DNA of 64,000 bases from the NCBI GenBank assembly GCA_035041965.1, contig JAPYMA010000163.1, positions 1 to 64,000 on the forward strand, in the 5' to 3' direction. The position numbers were made by a program, and so were the translations under genes. Under the pieces are notes generated by a model. That model made no database searches. It saw only the letters and a list, made by a program, of their open reading frames with translations, and was not told the origin of the DNA. Shown one piece after another: positions 1-11,900 of the stretch; the stretch's first letter is position 1, and each line of letters begins with the position of its first letter. Source of the stretch: Anisakis pegreffii (Eukaryota > Nematoda > Chromadorea > Rhabditida > Anisakidae).

Positions 1-143
1 ATCGAAGAACGATAGCGCGCTATCGCTATTCCGCTATCGAAAAGACTTCCGCTAGTCCGCTACCGCTATCGCTATTACCCACCGAATCGATAGCGGAGCG
101 CTATCGCTACCGCTATTGCTATCGCTATCGCTATCGCTATCGC
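1..143. repeat. imperfect CGCTAT hexamer array
   Basis: The first 143 bases are built from the hexamer CGCTAT with variants such as CGCTAC and CGCTAG; the last 35 bases or so are nearly perfect. The first 100 bases are more broken and also hold inverted copies (GATAGCG), so parts could fold back. The array touches the window edge and may continue to the left. It lies where the unseen 3' part of VPS45 should be, so it is probably inside a VPS45 intron. Confidence 0.9.
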
Positions 144-842
144 CTACTTTAAAAACCTCATTACACCACTAAATGATTCAAAATTTTCATTAATCAACAC
201 GCATTTTTGAATTAAATGTGAGGAACATTACGAAAGTAGATTTTCACGAGAAAATAAATTTTATTTTAAGACAATAGGACATATTTAAACATTAAAAAAA
301 TTTAAAACAATAGAACACAAACAACATTAAAACAACAACAGCATCATTAAAAAAGGCCACAACAAAACATCTTAACAGCAAAAACATCATCGAAAGTTTA
401 TCAGTCACTTTCGAAAACTATGTCAGTGAACCGAATGTCATATCAATAGGTTTAGTTAACAGCATATTGTGAAAAAACAACAACAACAGAAACATACAAA
501 CTATATCAGCACACCGAATATTATATCAATAAATTTGGTCAACAGCATGTTATATAAAAACAACAATAACAGACAATTCTAACTCACTAATTCATGAAAT
601 CATTACACTCCATGAAATCTATTCTTGTCACAGATGCAATGTTTCAGTCTAAACAACAGTACGTTTCGTTTCAGTGCTAAAAAGGGCATTTAGTTGATAT
701 TTTCGTGAAATTATTCAACTTCACTAAAAATAACGAAACCATGAAGGAATTATAAAGGTAGCTTTTCGTAGCAAAATAAACATTCACAGACTTGAATGAA
801 CGAACAGAAAACGTACGCTGATTAGCCGTGTGTTTGACGTAC
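144..842 (-). other. VPS45 intron 10, partial
   Basis: This stretch follows the 5' splice site (GTACGT) of VPS45 exon 10. No continuation of the Sec1/Munc18 protein could be read in any frame, so it is taken as intron that runs off the left edge. It is A-rich on the plus strand, with CAACAA runs, and holds the 75-bp tandem repeat listed separately. Confidence 0.6.
416..573. repeat. 75-bp diverged tandem duplication
   Basis: Two direct copies, 416-490 and 499-573, each 75 bases, are separated by eight bases. They share the order AACTAT, CCGAAT, TATCAATA, AACAGCAT and a closing CAACAA-rich run ending AACAGA, with about a fifth of positions changed. Nothing coding is seen in it. Confidence 0.8.
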
Positions 843-3800
843 GACGTTTCAAGAGTTGAACAAGACCACTGATATCGTTGTTGGTGTGTGTTTCAAATCG
901 GAGCGCATACAACATCACTAATCGACACGCATCCTCAAAGAACACAAATTTTATAAAATGCAAATTTATGCTGCAAAATCTCACAGTCATTTACAAGACT
1001 TCGATTGCTGTGTGCATTATCATAAGTGTTCAACTAAATAATGAAGTTTTCATTTCAACAATCCGAATTAAATTATTTCATGTCCAATAAACAAATTACT
1101 CATTCAATTACAATTAAACTGAAACGAATACATAATCATTAGTAAAATTTGTAAAGTCTGTCCTAATGTCAAATCAAACAAAATATGGAGAAATTTTGGG
1201 CCGAAGAAAAGAAGCAAAGCCAAGATATGTTGTGACACGTTATAAAAGTTAATGAATCAAGAAAAACATACAATATCAGTGATATGTTGGTTTTGCAGCA
1301 ACCGTCGTATGTCATTCAAACAATGCGAATGCTCACCATCACATGCAACTTGCTGCTCGACCTCAGATATTTCAAGAAGGCTATTCGACGAAACAATTCG
1401 TGATAATTCACCAACAACCATAACATGCTTCGATACGGTTCCTTCAAGTTCCATTCTTTCAAAATTTATTTATTCATAAATCCTTAAATCATAAAAGATC
1501 CTTAAATTTTTACGCACAAAATTCATAATAACTTTTCGTAAGAAAACTTTGAGTGTCATCGATTACTCGCTATTTCACTATCAAATTCGGGTAATACGTC
1601 TTCAGTCAAAACAGTTGAATGCAATATTTAAAACAACTCAAAATTCAAAAAATCCACCAACCAGATATTTTCCTGAATTGTGGATATTGTTCAACGAAGT
1701 TTTTCATATCGGCAATAGATTCTAATTTCTGATTCGTTTGTGCTTTTCGTTGAAAATCAGTCATCAATTCTTTAATATTCTGTCCAATTTCACCGAAATT
1801 TGCATACATATTCTAGAACATTACAAACCGTTACTTATACTTGTCGAAGAGCTCACGTTTATGAATGTATCACCAGCGAGTGCACAGTTATGCAACGGAA
1901 CAGCAAATATACACACAGAACTATTGAAAACGACCGAACAGATCCACGAACCTTCGCGTAAAATGTGTCCTGCATTGGTGAGAGAAGAACAATGCCAGCA
2001 TCTTGAACTGATTCCATATTGACACGATGATTTCTTATTCCCAGCAGTTCATGCACCTCAAATGAAACATTTCTGATCAATGCAGTTTCATCTATGTAAG
2101 ACTTCCAGAAGCTGCACAAATTTCAAAGAATTTAGTAGAAATGATCAATCACTGAACGAAATGAACAATTTTAGAGAACCATTGCTTCATAAGTCCACTG
2201 ATTGAGGAGTGGAGTGACCGGATCGTCACTGCGATCGACAATCAGAAGTAATGCATCCGATTTTGAAGTCTCAAATAAACTCTCTTCACGTATTATCGCT
2301 TTCATCACTTCGTCCGCTAATCGTTTGCTGTCCCGCGATGAACTCTGATATCTTTAAAATGAACCAATGATTGTCACTATAGATTGACTATCAGTGAATA
2401 TGAGCAAAACAATCGTAAAACTATCGCGAATTTACCAGCAAAAAATCGATGTTTTTAACATTATCTCGCGGGAATAACTGATTCATCTTCGTTAATGCCA
2501 ACATCGGATGGTATTTATCCAGTATTATCCAGTCGATAAAGAAGAATAAAATGGAACCTTATCGAAGGCTTTTTCTTGACGGCCAGAAGAGTGGCTATGA
2601 GGGCTTGCAACGAACGACGGAAAACAGACGGTGTTATTGAGAAGGTTGGGCCGTAACTCAGCTCAATATTCAATGTTAACAGATGTGAACATAACGGTAC
2701 CGCATCCATGTAGAATTCATGCATTTCTCTCACCTAAACAGCTGTCTACTCATTTTAATGTTGCGTATATGATTTTATCTGATATTGATATGATTTTATC
2801 TGATATATGATTTTATCAGATGTTGAAATGTATTAAGATGACAAAAAAAACAGAAATCAAGGTGATGAGAACGGAATGCAAATACGGCCGAGGAATAAGC
2901 GACGAATGTCAAACAATGCTATCAGTGATAACAGAAATTTTAATCATCCCATCGCTAAACACGACATCTGATAAACCTTTTCGTATAATGAGGTCATTCG
3001 TAATAAAACATTTCGAATTGTTACGAGACTAATGGATAACTTCAAGAACTACTATTTGAATCTGTGCAAAAAAAATCGAATATTGAGGAAGTTTTCTTTT
3101 CTCGAGTAATCATTAAGAACTCACCGTCTCTTGCTCGTCCGCTTCGGCCAATATTTTAACATCGGTTTTACTGATAATGTTACAGAAATCTGAAAATGTT
3201 ATCCAGCTATCGTTTTGAGACGAAAGAAAATTTAGGAATAATTCACAGAAGACGAGTACTGCCATCAATTAAAGTTCTTAGTTCTTGAAGACAATTCAAA
3301 TTGGATCGAGAACAGTTGAGTATACATATCACTAAGTTTTATGATCTGAAATGATGAAGTCTCGGTGGACGGACGATGGAGAGGTTCCATGTTGCACCAA
3401 TGAAAACTTCAGCATTCTGTTTCAGCACCCAAACCAAAAGCTCATTTCTGGCATACCAAAAATAAACATTTCATTTGTAAGCATTTCGAACAAATCAACT
3501 GCACTTTATTTAGCTTCAGAGAGAAAAACTAACACTTGGATCCGTAAACGTCTACTCTCAACTTTCATATTTAAACGAAAGACCGAAGTGATATTTTTAT
3601 TCAGTTTGTTGTAGAGAAATGTGCACTCACATATGTAATATTGTGCGTATTTGGGCGATCGCAATTCCTCGGCCAATAACTGAACATTTTCGGGTGTTGG
3701 TCTTAAAAACGCAACGCATTTGAGATGCTTGATTGGATCTCTGAAAGAAAGAAAAAACATTTCTGTTGAATGAACGAATCAATAGCAAAAATCAAATACT

Positions 3801-4436
3801 CGTGAACATTGAAGTTGAAACGAAGCCAGAATTGAAAGTGGACATTAAAGCGCAATCAAATGTGAAGCAACTGGCAATCAATTGGACGAACCGAGAAGCA
3901 AACCCATTAAATCAGCAAATAAAAATAAACATCATTGTGATTAATGAATTTTGGCAGCGTGTTTTTGAATGGTTGCAAATGAGTTTTTGCCCATAAGCGG
4001 ATGAATCTATATGAGCACATTACTTACTATAAATCAAACAAGAACGAACCACTCACCGAACGGCACCTGAATCCAATCTTTCGAACAAATAGACCTCTTT
4101 TTGCATTACATCACTTTGCGCATATACGCACGATACGACACTTGTCTGAAGTCATTTTCATGAACACTTATCAAGGTTTTCAGAATGTGCAGAAATCAGG
4201 TTTAATGGAATAAGTTTTACGATTAATCTGCTTCTTCAATCAATTTGAAAAAGTGATCGAATCGCTGCATCTAAAGACAAATCAACAAAGGCAAATGAAA
4301 TCGAAAAACAAATGAACGAATGAAACAGCAAACAAATATTAACCGTTTCTTTATCCATCATCATAACCTTCATCCCGGGACCTGCTAGTCTTATCATCTC
4401 CGAGATATACTGTCGAGTAGCTGTTACGACATCCAT
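843..4436 (-). CDS. vps45: VPS45, Sec1/Munc18-family vesicle fusion protein (5' ten exons; C-terminus off the edge)
   Basis: VPS45 binds the syntaxin-type SNARE of the trans-Golgi/endosome (Tlg2/syntaxin-16) and promotes membrane fusion in endosomal transport. Exons, in order: 4436-4344, 4145-4057, 3740-3631, 3189-3125, 2733-2558, 2351-2180, 2056-1952, 1812-1662, 1441-1272, 933-843. They join in frame to 407 codons; the family is near 570 residues, so about 160 are missing past the left edge. Family landmarks: [13 protein letters not shown] (19-31), [20 protein letters not shown] (about 72-80), [23 protein letters not shown] (221-235), VHELLGI (236-242), the [14 protein letters not shown] helix (about 304-317), [15 protein letters not shown] (321-335) and [11 protein letters not shown] (381-391). 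The start is the first ATG after a TTTCAG trans-splice-like site 15 bases upstream. Three acceptors are not CAG/TAG: exon 7 TTTGAG, exon 9 TTGAAG, exon 10 TTTGAG; exon 6 uses TTAAAG. The identity is secure; splice sites with weak consensus could shift by a codon. Confidence 0.94.
2766..2822. repeat. tandem ATATGATTTTATCTGAT repeat in VPS45 intron 4
   Basis: Three near-identical units of about 17-21 bases (core GATTTTATCTGAT, the last ending ATCAGAT) lie in the intron between VPS45 exons 4 and 5, some 35 bases upstream of exon 5. Confidence 0.85.
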
Positions 4437-4450
4437 TGCGCTACACCAAG

Positions 4451-4456
4451 CTGAAA
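4451..4456 (-). promoter_or_regulatory. candidate spliced-leader acceptor of VPS45
   Basis: On the minus strand GCTTTCAG stands directly before the 14-base leader of VPS45 (4450-4437). A perfect nematode-type acceptor this close to the start codon, with no visible upstream coding exon, is what trans-splicing of a spliced leader predicts. The leader sequence itself is not in the window, so this is inference. Confidence 0.5.
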
Positions 4457-6101
4457 GCAGACTTGAGTCTTAAATCACCGAAAGTATGAAAACATATCAA
4501 ATGAAGTTCACTCAACGACCGAGAACGACACACACTCGTCTTGTCTCGTCACATTATCCTAAATGACCTGACGGGAGTATCAAACGATTCATTTGTTGTT
4601 AGTGATCAAAAAAGCACTCTGAATGTGTTATTGAACTTTTACGGAACGCAGATTTGTTAAACTCTTCACACTCACAAGCTCGAATCCTACACTGCCTATG
4701 AGGACCGCTGCATTAGGGCAATTAATGTAATAGGGAACACTCCATAAGCAGCAATGACGGATTTTCGAAGAAAATAATGATTGAAAAATCAATTGCATTT
4801 TTTGATGAGAGTAACTGCGAATATTACATTTGCATTTCACTCACTAGATACGAAAAGAAGAAATGAAAAAAATACGTAAATAAATGAATGCAATATTTTT
4901 CGGAGCAAAAAACGTTTTCGAACTGATTGTCAAGTGGGCACAGAAATATGTGAATTTAAATGAACTGAACTCATCGCTTCGAACAGCTCTGTGAATGGTT
5001 CAAAAAAAAGAAACAAACAATGTTTGAAGATAGAAAGTTGAAAAACGATCCAATTTTTAGTTGTGCGCAAATGTAAATAAACATTTGGTATCGGCCAAAA
5101 TTTGTACAGCTGTTCTCTGGTTTTTCCTGTTCCGATAGATAAACAGAACACAAAAATACTACACACAACGTTTGAAAAACAATATAAAACTGATAAAGAG
5201 AGGCAGAATTGGTGACGACTCATCGTAGCAAATGATGACGAAACCGAGAAAAGCAATAAACCAGTTAGTAAAATAAAATTTTTTAATGCAAAACACAAAT
5301 TTGATTGTCTTTCAGACATGCGCTTTGGATGTGCAATGCGCACATCCTTTCGATTTCCATTGTACGATGGAAGTTTGGCTAGTGTCAACATCATTTCACC
5401 TTCTACTTGTAACAAACGTGACAAAACATTGTAAAACCCTTGTTAAAGATAAAATATTCGCAACGCAATTTGAATTTTCAAGCAGAAAAACTATCCAAAG
5501 GCAAGTGCAATATCAATAAATTTTCAAGCAAATTCAATGAAACAACGTCCTTTCACTCCTTGATTCAAACAACACTGCACTATTTTACTGCCGTTGTATG
5601 TCAGCAGTATATCACGCCGAGTAATGACAGTGATAAATTATCGACTAAGCAGAAGCAATGTGATAAGACATTTTGTGAAGTGCATCATCGGAATATGTAA
5701 ACTCAACTCAAACAATCAATCATGCATGAATGGAACTGCATGAATCATGAAAATGATTGGGAATTAGCAACGTTTCTGTGAAGATGTATTTTTGGATTGT
5801 TATGAAGTCTTTATGATGCGATACTAAATTAGCAAAATTTGATGGATCGTGATCAACGATCACTAACCGAAAGAAAGAAAAACAAAACAGCGAATGTCCG
5901 TCGTCGATGAATAAACAAGAGGATTGTGGCAATAGGACGTATAAAGACTTAAAACAACTTCACAAATAGGATGAAACATCGCCCGCATTATAATACTGCC
6001 GCAACAACCATAAATTCACATCTGAATTATGTAAATGCGACTGCGACATGACACTCATAAGCCTATAAATTGACTAACGCATCTTTTCGCTGATCTTAAT
6101 T
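4457..6101. other. intergenic region upstream of VPS45
   Basis: This is AT-rich sequence with no recognisable exon. The longest open frame is on the minus strand (5424-4930, 164 codons); it has two hydrophobic stretches but no recognised motif and no supporting splice context, so it was not called. The VPS45 promoter should lie near its left end; no core motif stands out. Confidence 0.5.
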
Positions 6102-6325
6102 GTATATATCAAGGGTCCCCAGAGGGCGGGTGGAATTACCCGTTCTTGGGTAATTTGGAGGTGTCAGGGGACTAGTGGAGGGGATCGGGAGATTAGTTCT
6201 GACATTGAACGTAGAAACAGTATTATTGTAGCAGGAGGAGGGGGGGGGAGGAGAGAGAATGACGGCCTGCCAGACCATCGAAGGGGATAATGGAGCACGC
6301 CAGCGCGGGGACCACTGGTACGTAT
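6102..6325. mobile_element. hAT-like MITE, copy 1 (element 6110-6317)
   Basis: The element starts CAAGGGTCCCCAG and ends GCGCGGGGACCACTG, which are imperfect terminal inverted repeats of the hAT type (CAGNGGTCCCCA). It is flanked by 8-mers GTATATAT (6102-6109) and GTACGTAT (6318-6325), alike at 6 of 8 positions, as an aged hAT target duplication would be. It is 208 bases, GC-rich against its surroundings, carries a G-tract and an internal AATTACCC...GGGTAATT hairpin, and encodes nothing. It is clearly related along its length to the copy at 50076-50278. Confidence 0.85.
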
Positions 6326-7835
6326 AATGCAAAATCGTAAGAATCAACGATTCGCTCTATGAGACGTCGACTGAGCGCATGGAAACTCCGTTCATCTCAT
6401 CGAAAAACAGAAAAGAATTTTTAACCCATTGTTTGACAAAATCTTGAATTGAGAAACTAATGCGTTGGATAACAGGAGACTAATGCGTTGGAGAATAGTT
6501 AGAAAGAATTTGTCAGTCAGATTTATTTTCATTTTATTTCTAAAAAAATGAAATCAATGAGCAATGTTTTGCGATGAAGCGAATGAGATTACAAAGTATA
6601 TCACAACTCGAATGAACACTCGAATCCGACTCATAAAATAGTCAAAAATTATCCAATTATTCGAAAAAAATGCGATTTTTCTCAAACACCATTCAATGCA
6701 AACGGAAATTCCCGGAATTTCACATAATCGTCCCAGTCACCAGGTTTTCTGAAACCTGAAGATGAAAGCCTCTTGATTAGATGTTTTTCTGACTGCCAAA
6801 TTTGCATTTGTGAAAAATCCTGAATTTCACTTACTTTCTGCGACGAATCAACTCATGAGATGATTAACTATAATCACCGGGGAATTGTTTTGGAGAAATA
6901 CCGATTGCTTTTTTAATCGATGTGTTCAACATGAAATTCACCCGATAATGTTGCATTGATGTTTCAGCATAAAACAACTATTTCAACTTATCAATGTAAA
7001 CTTGCGACAATCGTATACAAAACAGTTAAAACGATCAGACAGCCAACATATCGCAAAGGCCAATGGTTTCAGTTTCATGCCTACTTCTTCTCGTTAGGGC
7101 TCGAATAAATAAGCACTGGTTGAATAGCAACTTGTTCGATTTGTTATTCTCTTATTGTTGTCAATATTATGAATTTTTCGAGTTTGTTAGGGTAGTACAA
7201 CATAGAGTCCAGTCAAACAGTGGACTGATAGTCTCGTTAATTCAAAACAATGAATTGGGCTAAATAAGGTGTGGGACGTAGCGCAGAATTTGGTCTTTTT
7301 TCAGCATAGGCACCTCTACGTATTGCCCTTTCCTCCTTTCTTACACACCTATTCAGAAGTGTTATGTGAATATCTTGAAATTTAGCACACGAAGACTTTT
7401 GACTGTAGATAGATAGGATCACTTATTAGCCTTACCTGGTTTAATTCAAGTGTATCTAGTTTTTGAGTCACAACAATTCCTGGCGAACGCAAGCGGAGGT
7501 GATTCTCATCCAATTTCAAATACAATAACTTTGAAAGTGATTTCAGAAGATTACTCCAATTCGGACAGTCATTTCTTAGTCGGTTCCAAGTTTGATGAGA
7601 TCTTAAACAGGAAGCCGAAAGGAGAATTTAGCTTCTTTACATACGGCTAACCGCACTTCCTTATAATTAGATGAACTCCAAGCTAAGAAAAACGCTCTCG
7701 AAATGGCTCGCCTTTTAGAGAAACAGTTACCAAACGAGAGAAACATTTAGTTAGCCTTGGGAGAGATTGTGACTGGTGTTGGCCATAACTATACTGGCAT
7801 ATAAAAAGAAAAAAATCCCAAAGTAAATAAATTGA
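6326..7835. other. intergenic, no gene recognised
   Basis: This is AT-rich DNA with only short open frames. Nothing was recognised in either strand. Confidence 0.5.
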
Positions 7836-7944
7836 GTTTCATAAAAGTAAAGTTTCATAAATGAAGTTAGCTTTCATAAAGCAAAGTTTCATAAAAGTAA
7901 AGTAAATTTCATAAAGCTTCACAAAAAAAAGTTTCATAAAAGTA
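7836..7944. repeat. tandem GTTTCATAAAAGTAAA repeat
   Basis: Six or so degenerate units built on TTTCATAAA-GTAAAG follow each other, with unit spacing from about 15 to 30 bases. The last clear unit ends at AAAAGTAG. Confidence 0.8.
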
Positions 7945-8849
7945 GGGTATGAAGTGTCTGTTGGAGTTAGCGGTAGGTCTGCAAAGTTCGCTTGGACCAC
8001 TCAGTCTGCAGAGTCAAGTTACTAAACGGGCTGTAATTGATTTGGTATCATTTGTGTAGTCAATGGTCATTTTAAAAGGTACATTTTGCCTGCGTGGACG
8101 ATCCCAACCCGTCAAGCTGCCTAAGAGCGGGTCTAGGTTTCGGTAGGTGCGACAGACATTCCCACACCCATCGGCAGTCTAGGTGAATCGGGAAGAAATG
8201 TTTTAATTTATGCTAACCGCACTCGTCCGATCATCGTTAGCATTCATTTTCAGCGATAGTATATGGGCGTTCCTGGTCCGGGAAAGGCGTCGATTTGATC
8301 GCAGATAGGGAATATGCGTAAGTTGGCCTGAGTAGTGCCTTCGGGCATTTGTTCAGGTAACGAAGGTTCCTGAACTCACCGTGCGAACCTTTTCTCAACA
8401 GGGCAGAATTATGATCTGGTTGATCGTTGAATTATACTTATGAAATCGCTTCACTTACTTAGTTTCAGTGTTGTTGAATGCATTATAAGGAGAAATCTCC
8501 CAGGTGTTTGTGGTTACTCGTCGAAGCTTAGCTACTGTCATAACGTCATTCATACAGTTCCGATGATATTATACTTATTCCCCCCCCCCTCCCCCAGTAT
8601 AGTTAATCTTCATCGCGAGTGCTACCGAATTTCTCGCTCATTCAAGTAGTCCCTTGAAACGAGAGAAAAAGCATTTCGAGTTCTCTGGTTCGTTAAATAA
8701 AAGTTAAGTTATCGCAAATTTTGAAAGTCATCACGGCAATTTCGAGAGACTACATCTTAGACTGTGATTGAGCTGAACAGCTGTGATTCGGCTTATGCGT
8801 GAGCGTTAAAAACTCCTCTAGGCCATCAACACAACACCTTCGCATAATT
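7945..8849. other. intergenic, mixed composition, possible repeat debris
   Basis: Parts of this stretch (about 8050-8400) are richer in GC than their surroundings, as old transposon sequence often is here. No family could be recognised. It also holds a pyrimidine run of C's near 8580-8598 and a short inverted repeat TTCAGG...CCTGAA near 8352-8374. Confidence 0.4.
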
Positions 8850-8936
8850 GGAACTGATTAGGTTGTGGAATCCGAAAGCGAGCGGTCTGACATGGTGAGG
8901 CCGCTCGCTTTCGGATTCCACACCTCCATCAGTTCC
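8850..8936. repeat. long near-perfect hairpin
   Basis: The inner arms 8864-8885 and 8901-8922 are a perfect 22-base inverted repeat around a 15-base loop. The pairing resumes after six mostly mismatched positions, with nine more matched bases (8850-8858 with 8928-8936). The whole is an arm of about 37 bases with four mismatches. It carries no stop-free frame of interest and could be a folded-back transposon end or an RNA hairpin. Confidence 0.9.
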
Positions 8937-11900
8937 GATTACCTGACATCTAGATACCCAAGATTCTGTTTCAGATGCAAGGCGAGATACCAGATTAAGG
9001 CAGTTGATGCTATGCCTTACGTTTACTTAAGTTTTGAGCCGGTTTGATTGGAGACTAACTAGCTCTGTTTCATTTGACCTGCTGTGACTTAGTTTGATTC
9101 AAATTTCAGTATCAGCCTAAATTCACATTATTTGAGTTGGTTTAACTTGAGTTCAAATTTATCTCAAAATAATTTCGTCTGACTTCCATTCAACTTGGCC
9201 TGATTTCCGCGTAGATTCTAGATGGATTTTCCGAAAACTTGCTCTAAATATTAATGCAGTAATTTGATGGCTGGTAGAAATCAGTGCAACGATATAGAGT
9301 GCCCGAGGATGTTCATTACTCGCGTGTTGATTGAACGAACAGGGTTTAATCCTCAACAAGGTTTGAAACTGTCATGAGCAGACGTTTGCGCAGCGATGAG
9401 ATGATCCCATTGAGATTTATCTCAAGTAAATATGGGGTGAGGCGGTCTCTGGGCTATTATAAAAAATTTTCAGAAACCTAATTGCCAGATTTTATAGGTT
9501 CGTAATGAGACACTCTTATGGAGTCTAATTCGGAATAATTTCTTAAGAGTTTTTCCTCACATGAGTTCTTATTTGGCTTTCGTTAACTAGTGGTGAAGGA
9601 AGGAGAATGGATTGGAGATGCGATTTAAGCTGCAGTTGATATCAATAGAAAATGGCTCATCTTAGGATGTGAGTGTTCGTTGGATCGTTTATATTGTTTT
9701 GTTTGATAAATCTATGATATTGTTTGAAATGTGTTTTCGTGCTTTGATAGATGCACTGTTTGTGATGATTTGTATTATTCCAACGTATATTTGAACCTTG
9801 CTGAATTATTTGGTTGGATTAGATGGACGAAAGTATTACATAAGTGTATAATTACGAGTGTATACACTTGTTGTGTTGCTGTTCTCGTTCACTTTATATT
9901 TTGTGCTTTCATTATTTTAATCTGTATGTTGATTATTCGTGATGTGTTTATTATGCTATTGCATGCGGGACAATGAGACAAGGGCACTGTTTGTAACGGC
10001 TTGGCAGCATCCATGTGCTCTTGCTTCATTCTACTTCGTATACCTCCACTACAATTTCCTCTTCGATCCACTGCCAGGGACGCTGAGAAAAAATTTTCGA
10101 GGTATCCGGAATGGCACGAAGTTCCGTTCTGAGATATCTGCATCCCATTCCGTGAGACGCAACAGCTAAATAAATGTTTTTTACTTGTTACACAGATTAG
10201 GCGGGTATTTGGTTGAAAGTATGAAGTTGCTCGCCCGGCTGCCATTTGTTGACTGCAATGCGTTAAGTATTGTCAGGGCGACGAGTTTTCGGATTGATCG
10301 GTGTGAGAACAAGAGGATTTTCTCGTGCGAAGGCAGGATTATTCGGTTTGTCCGTATTGAGGACGAGTTCAGTATGGTGATAAGGTTTCAATTTTACTCC
10401 GACTAATGGATCTGTAGGTGCTTCAGAATTCTAGATGTTGGCATTAAAACTGTTATCGAACGAGCAAATCATCTGCAGAGTTATGTGATGATCGGACTTT
10501 AATTTAAACGTTTCTTCTGAGGATCGGGTCCGTGACTGTCATTCAGTCTTGAAAATTCAAACAAACTGCTGGCCAATCATCTCCAACCGGAAAAATCCTA
10601 TTGTTGACATACAGTAATTATCTATCAATTTTTTACTGGCAATAGCATTGGTCGGGTGCATGATCTTTGTTGATACAATTAAACTTTCCGCCTGTGTTAT
10701 ATACCTCTAGAAGAAGAGATGGATCGCTGCTGTTGCCCATTTTACGAAACTATAACATACTCCTTTTGGACAGATTGAGATCTCATTTATACAGCGGTGG
10801 CAAAAAGTTAGATGTTAGTAAGCGAAGTTCAGGTAGTATGGATAGACTGGGAAGAGTCAGCTGAGTAGCTGCGGCTTAGCTTATGCACACCAGGTTTTCA
10901 AACGCTTGGTTGCTAGCATACGACTTTGAATTTGCGGAGATGCGAAGCGAGGTGGTTTTAAGAAATCAATACCTCGATGTCTTGTCAAAAATTTGTTATA
11001 ATTGTATCCTCGCACCAAGATGCGAGGGCAGCATCATTCCGACATCAACATCAACATTAGTTAGCATGATTCAAAGGATGAAAACGATTTTGCTCGATGT
11101 TTCAATGATTGTAATCATTGACTGTGATTTGACATTAACTAGAGTTGATCTCTGACTTGATTCGGTTACATGTTGACTGCATTTATTTAACTTTCATGAA
11201 CATATTTCAATTCTGAATTTGACATTAGTTTACTTTTAAATTATTTGAGTTTTTATGATCTGATTTGACTTTATTTCAAAGTTGAGTGAACTTGTCTCCA
11301 TTCTCATGCAGACTGAACTCCGTGCAGCTGGCACGAAAAAGCTGTCTTGAAAAAAGTTTCACTATACCTGAGGGTTGTTCTGTGCAAGCGTTTCACAAAA
11401 ATTTAGCTCGTTTCGCAATCGTTTTCCGCCCAATTATGAGCTGGAATCACGCATCAGAGCCTTGTTTGTTCGCATGTTTCGAGTGGCGTACGATCCGTTA
11501 TCTGCTTGAAATGGAAGCACAAAACATACCTACAAACACATCGTATTCAAGGCCAACACTCATATCACAACGTCACACTTCCAAATCTTTTCTATGCTTC
11601 CACACTTTCGTTTCCATTTTTGCCAAAAGTTCCTCATGACTAAACTTTTCTTGAATTCACTTCCAACTGATCGTGAATGTGAAACAAACTCGTCTACCTA
11701 ACTCTGAAGATTCACGAATCCAATCAGGAAGCTCATTAGAGATCAAGCTAGCCGAGTTGTTAGCTTGACGGCAAACATGCATTTGCTCAAGGTCGTTGTA
11801 TTTTCGTTGAACGTACAAGCTCGTTTCCGAGCATTTATCAATTCATTTTTAACCGAACAACGTTGAATCAACCACAAATAACTAAAGCGAATGCTATGGA

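Noticed and set aside
4930..5424. 164-codon minus-strand frame upstream of VPS45
   Set aside because: No motif, no splice context, start uncertain and low-complexity hydrophobic patches. The length alone is not enough in AT-rich intergenic DNA.
6130..6160. Resemblance of the MITE's AATTACCC to part of the nematode spliced leader
   Set aside because: Only eight bases agree, they form an internal hairpin, and no Sm site or SL-RNA fold follows.
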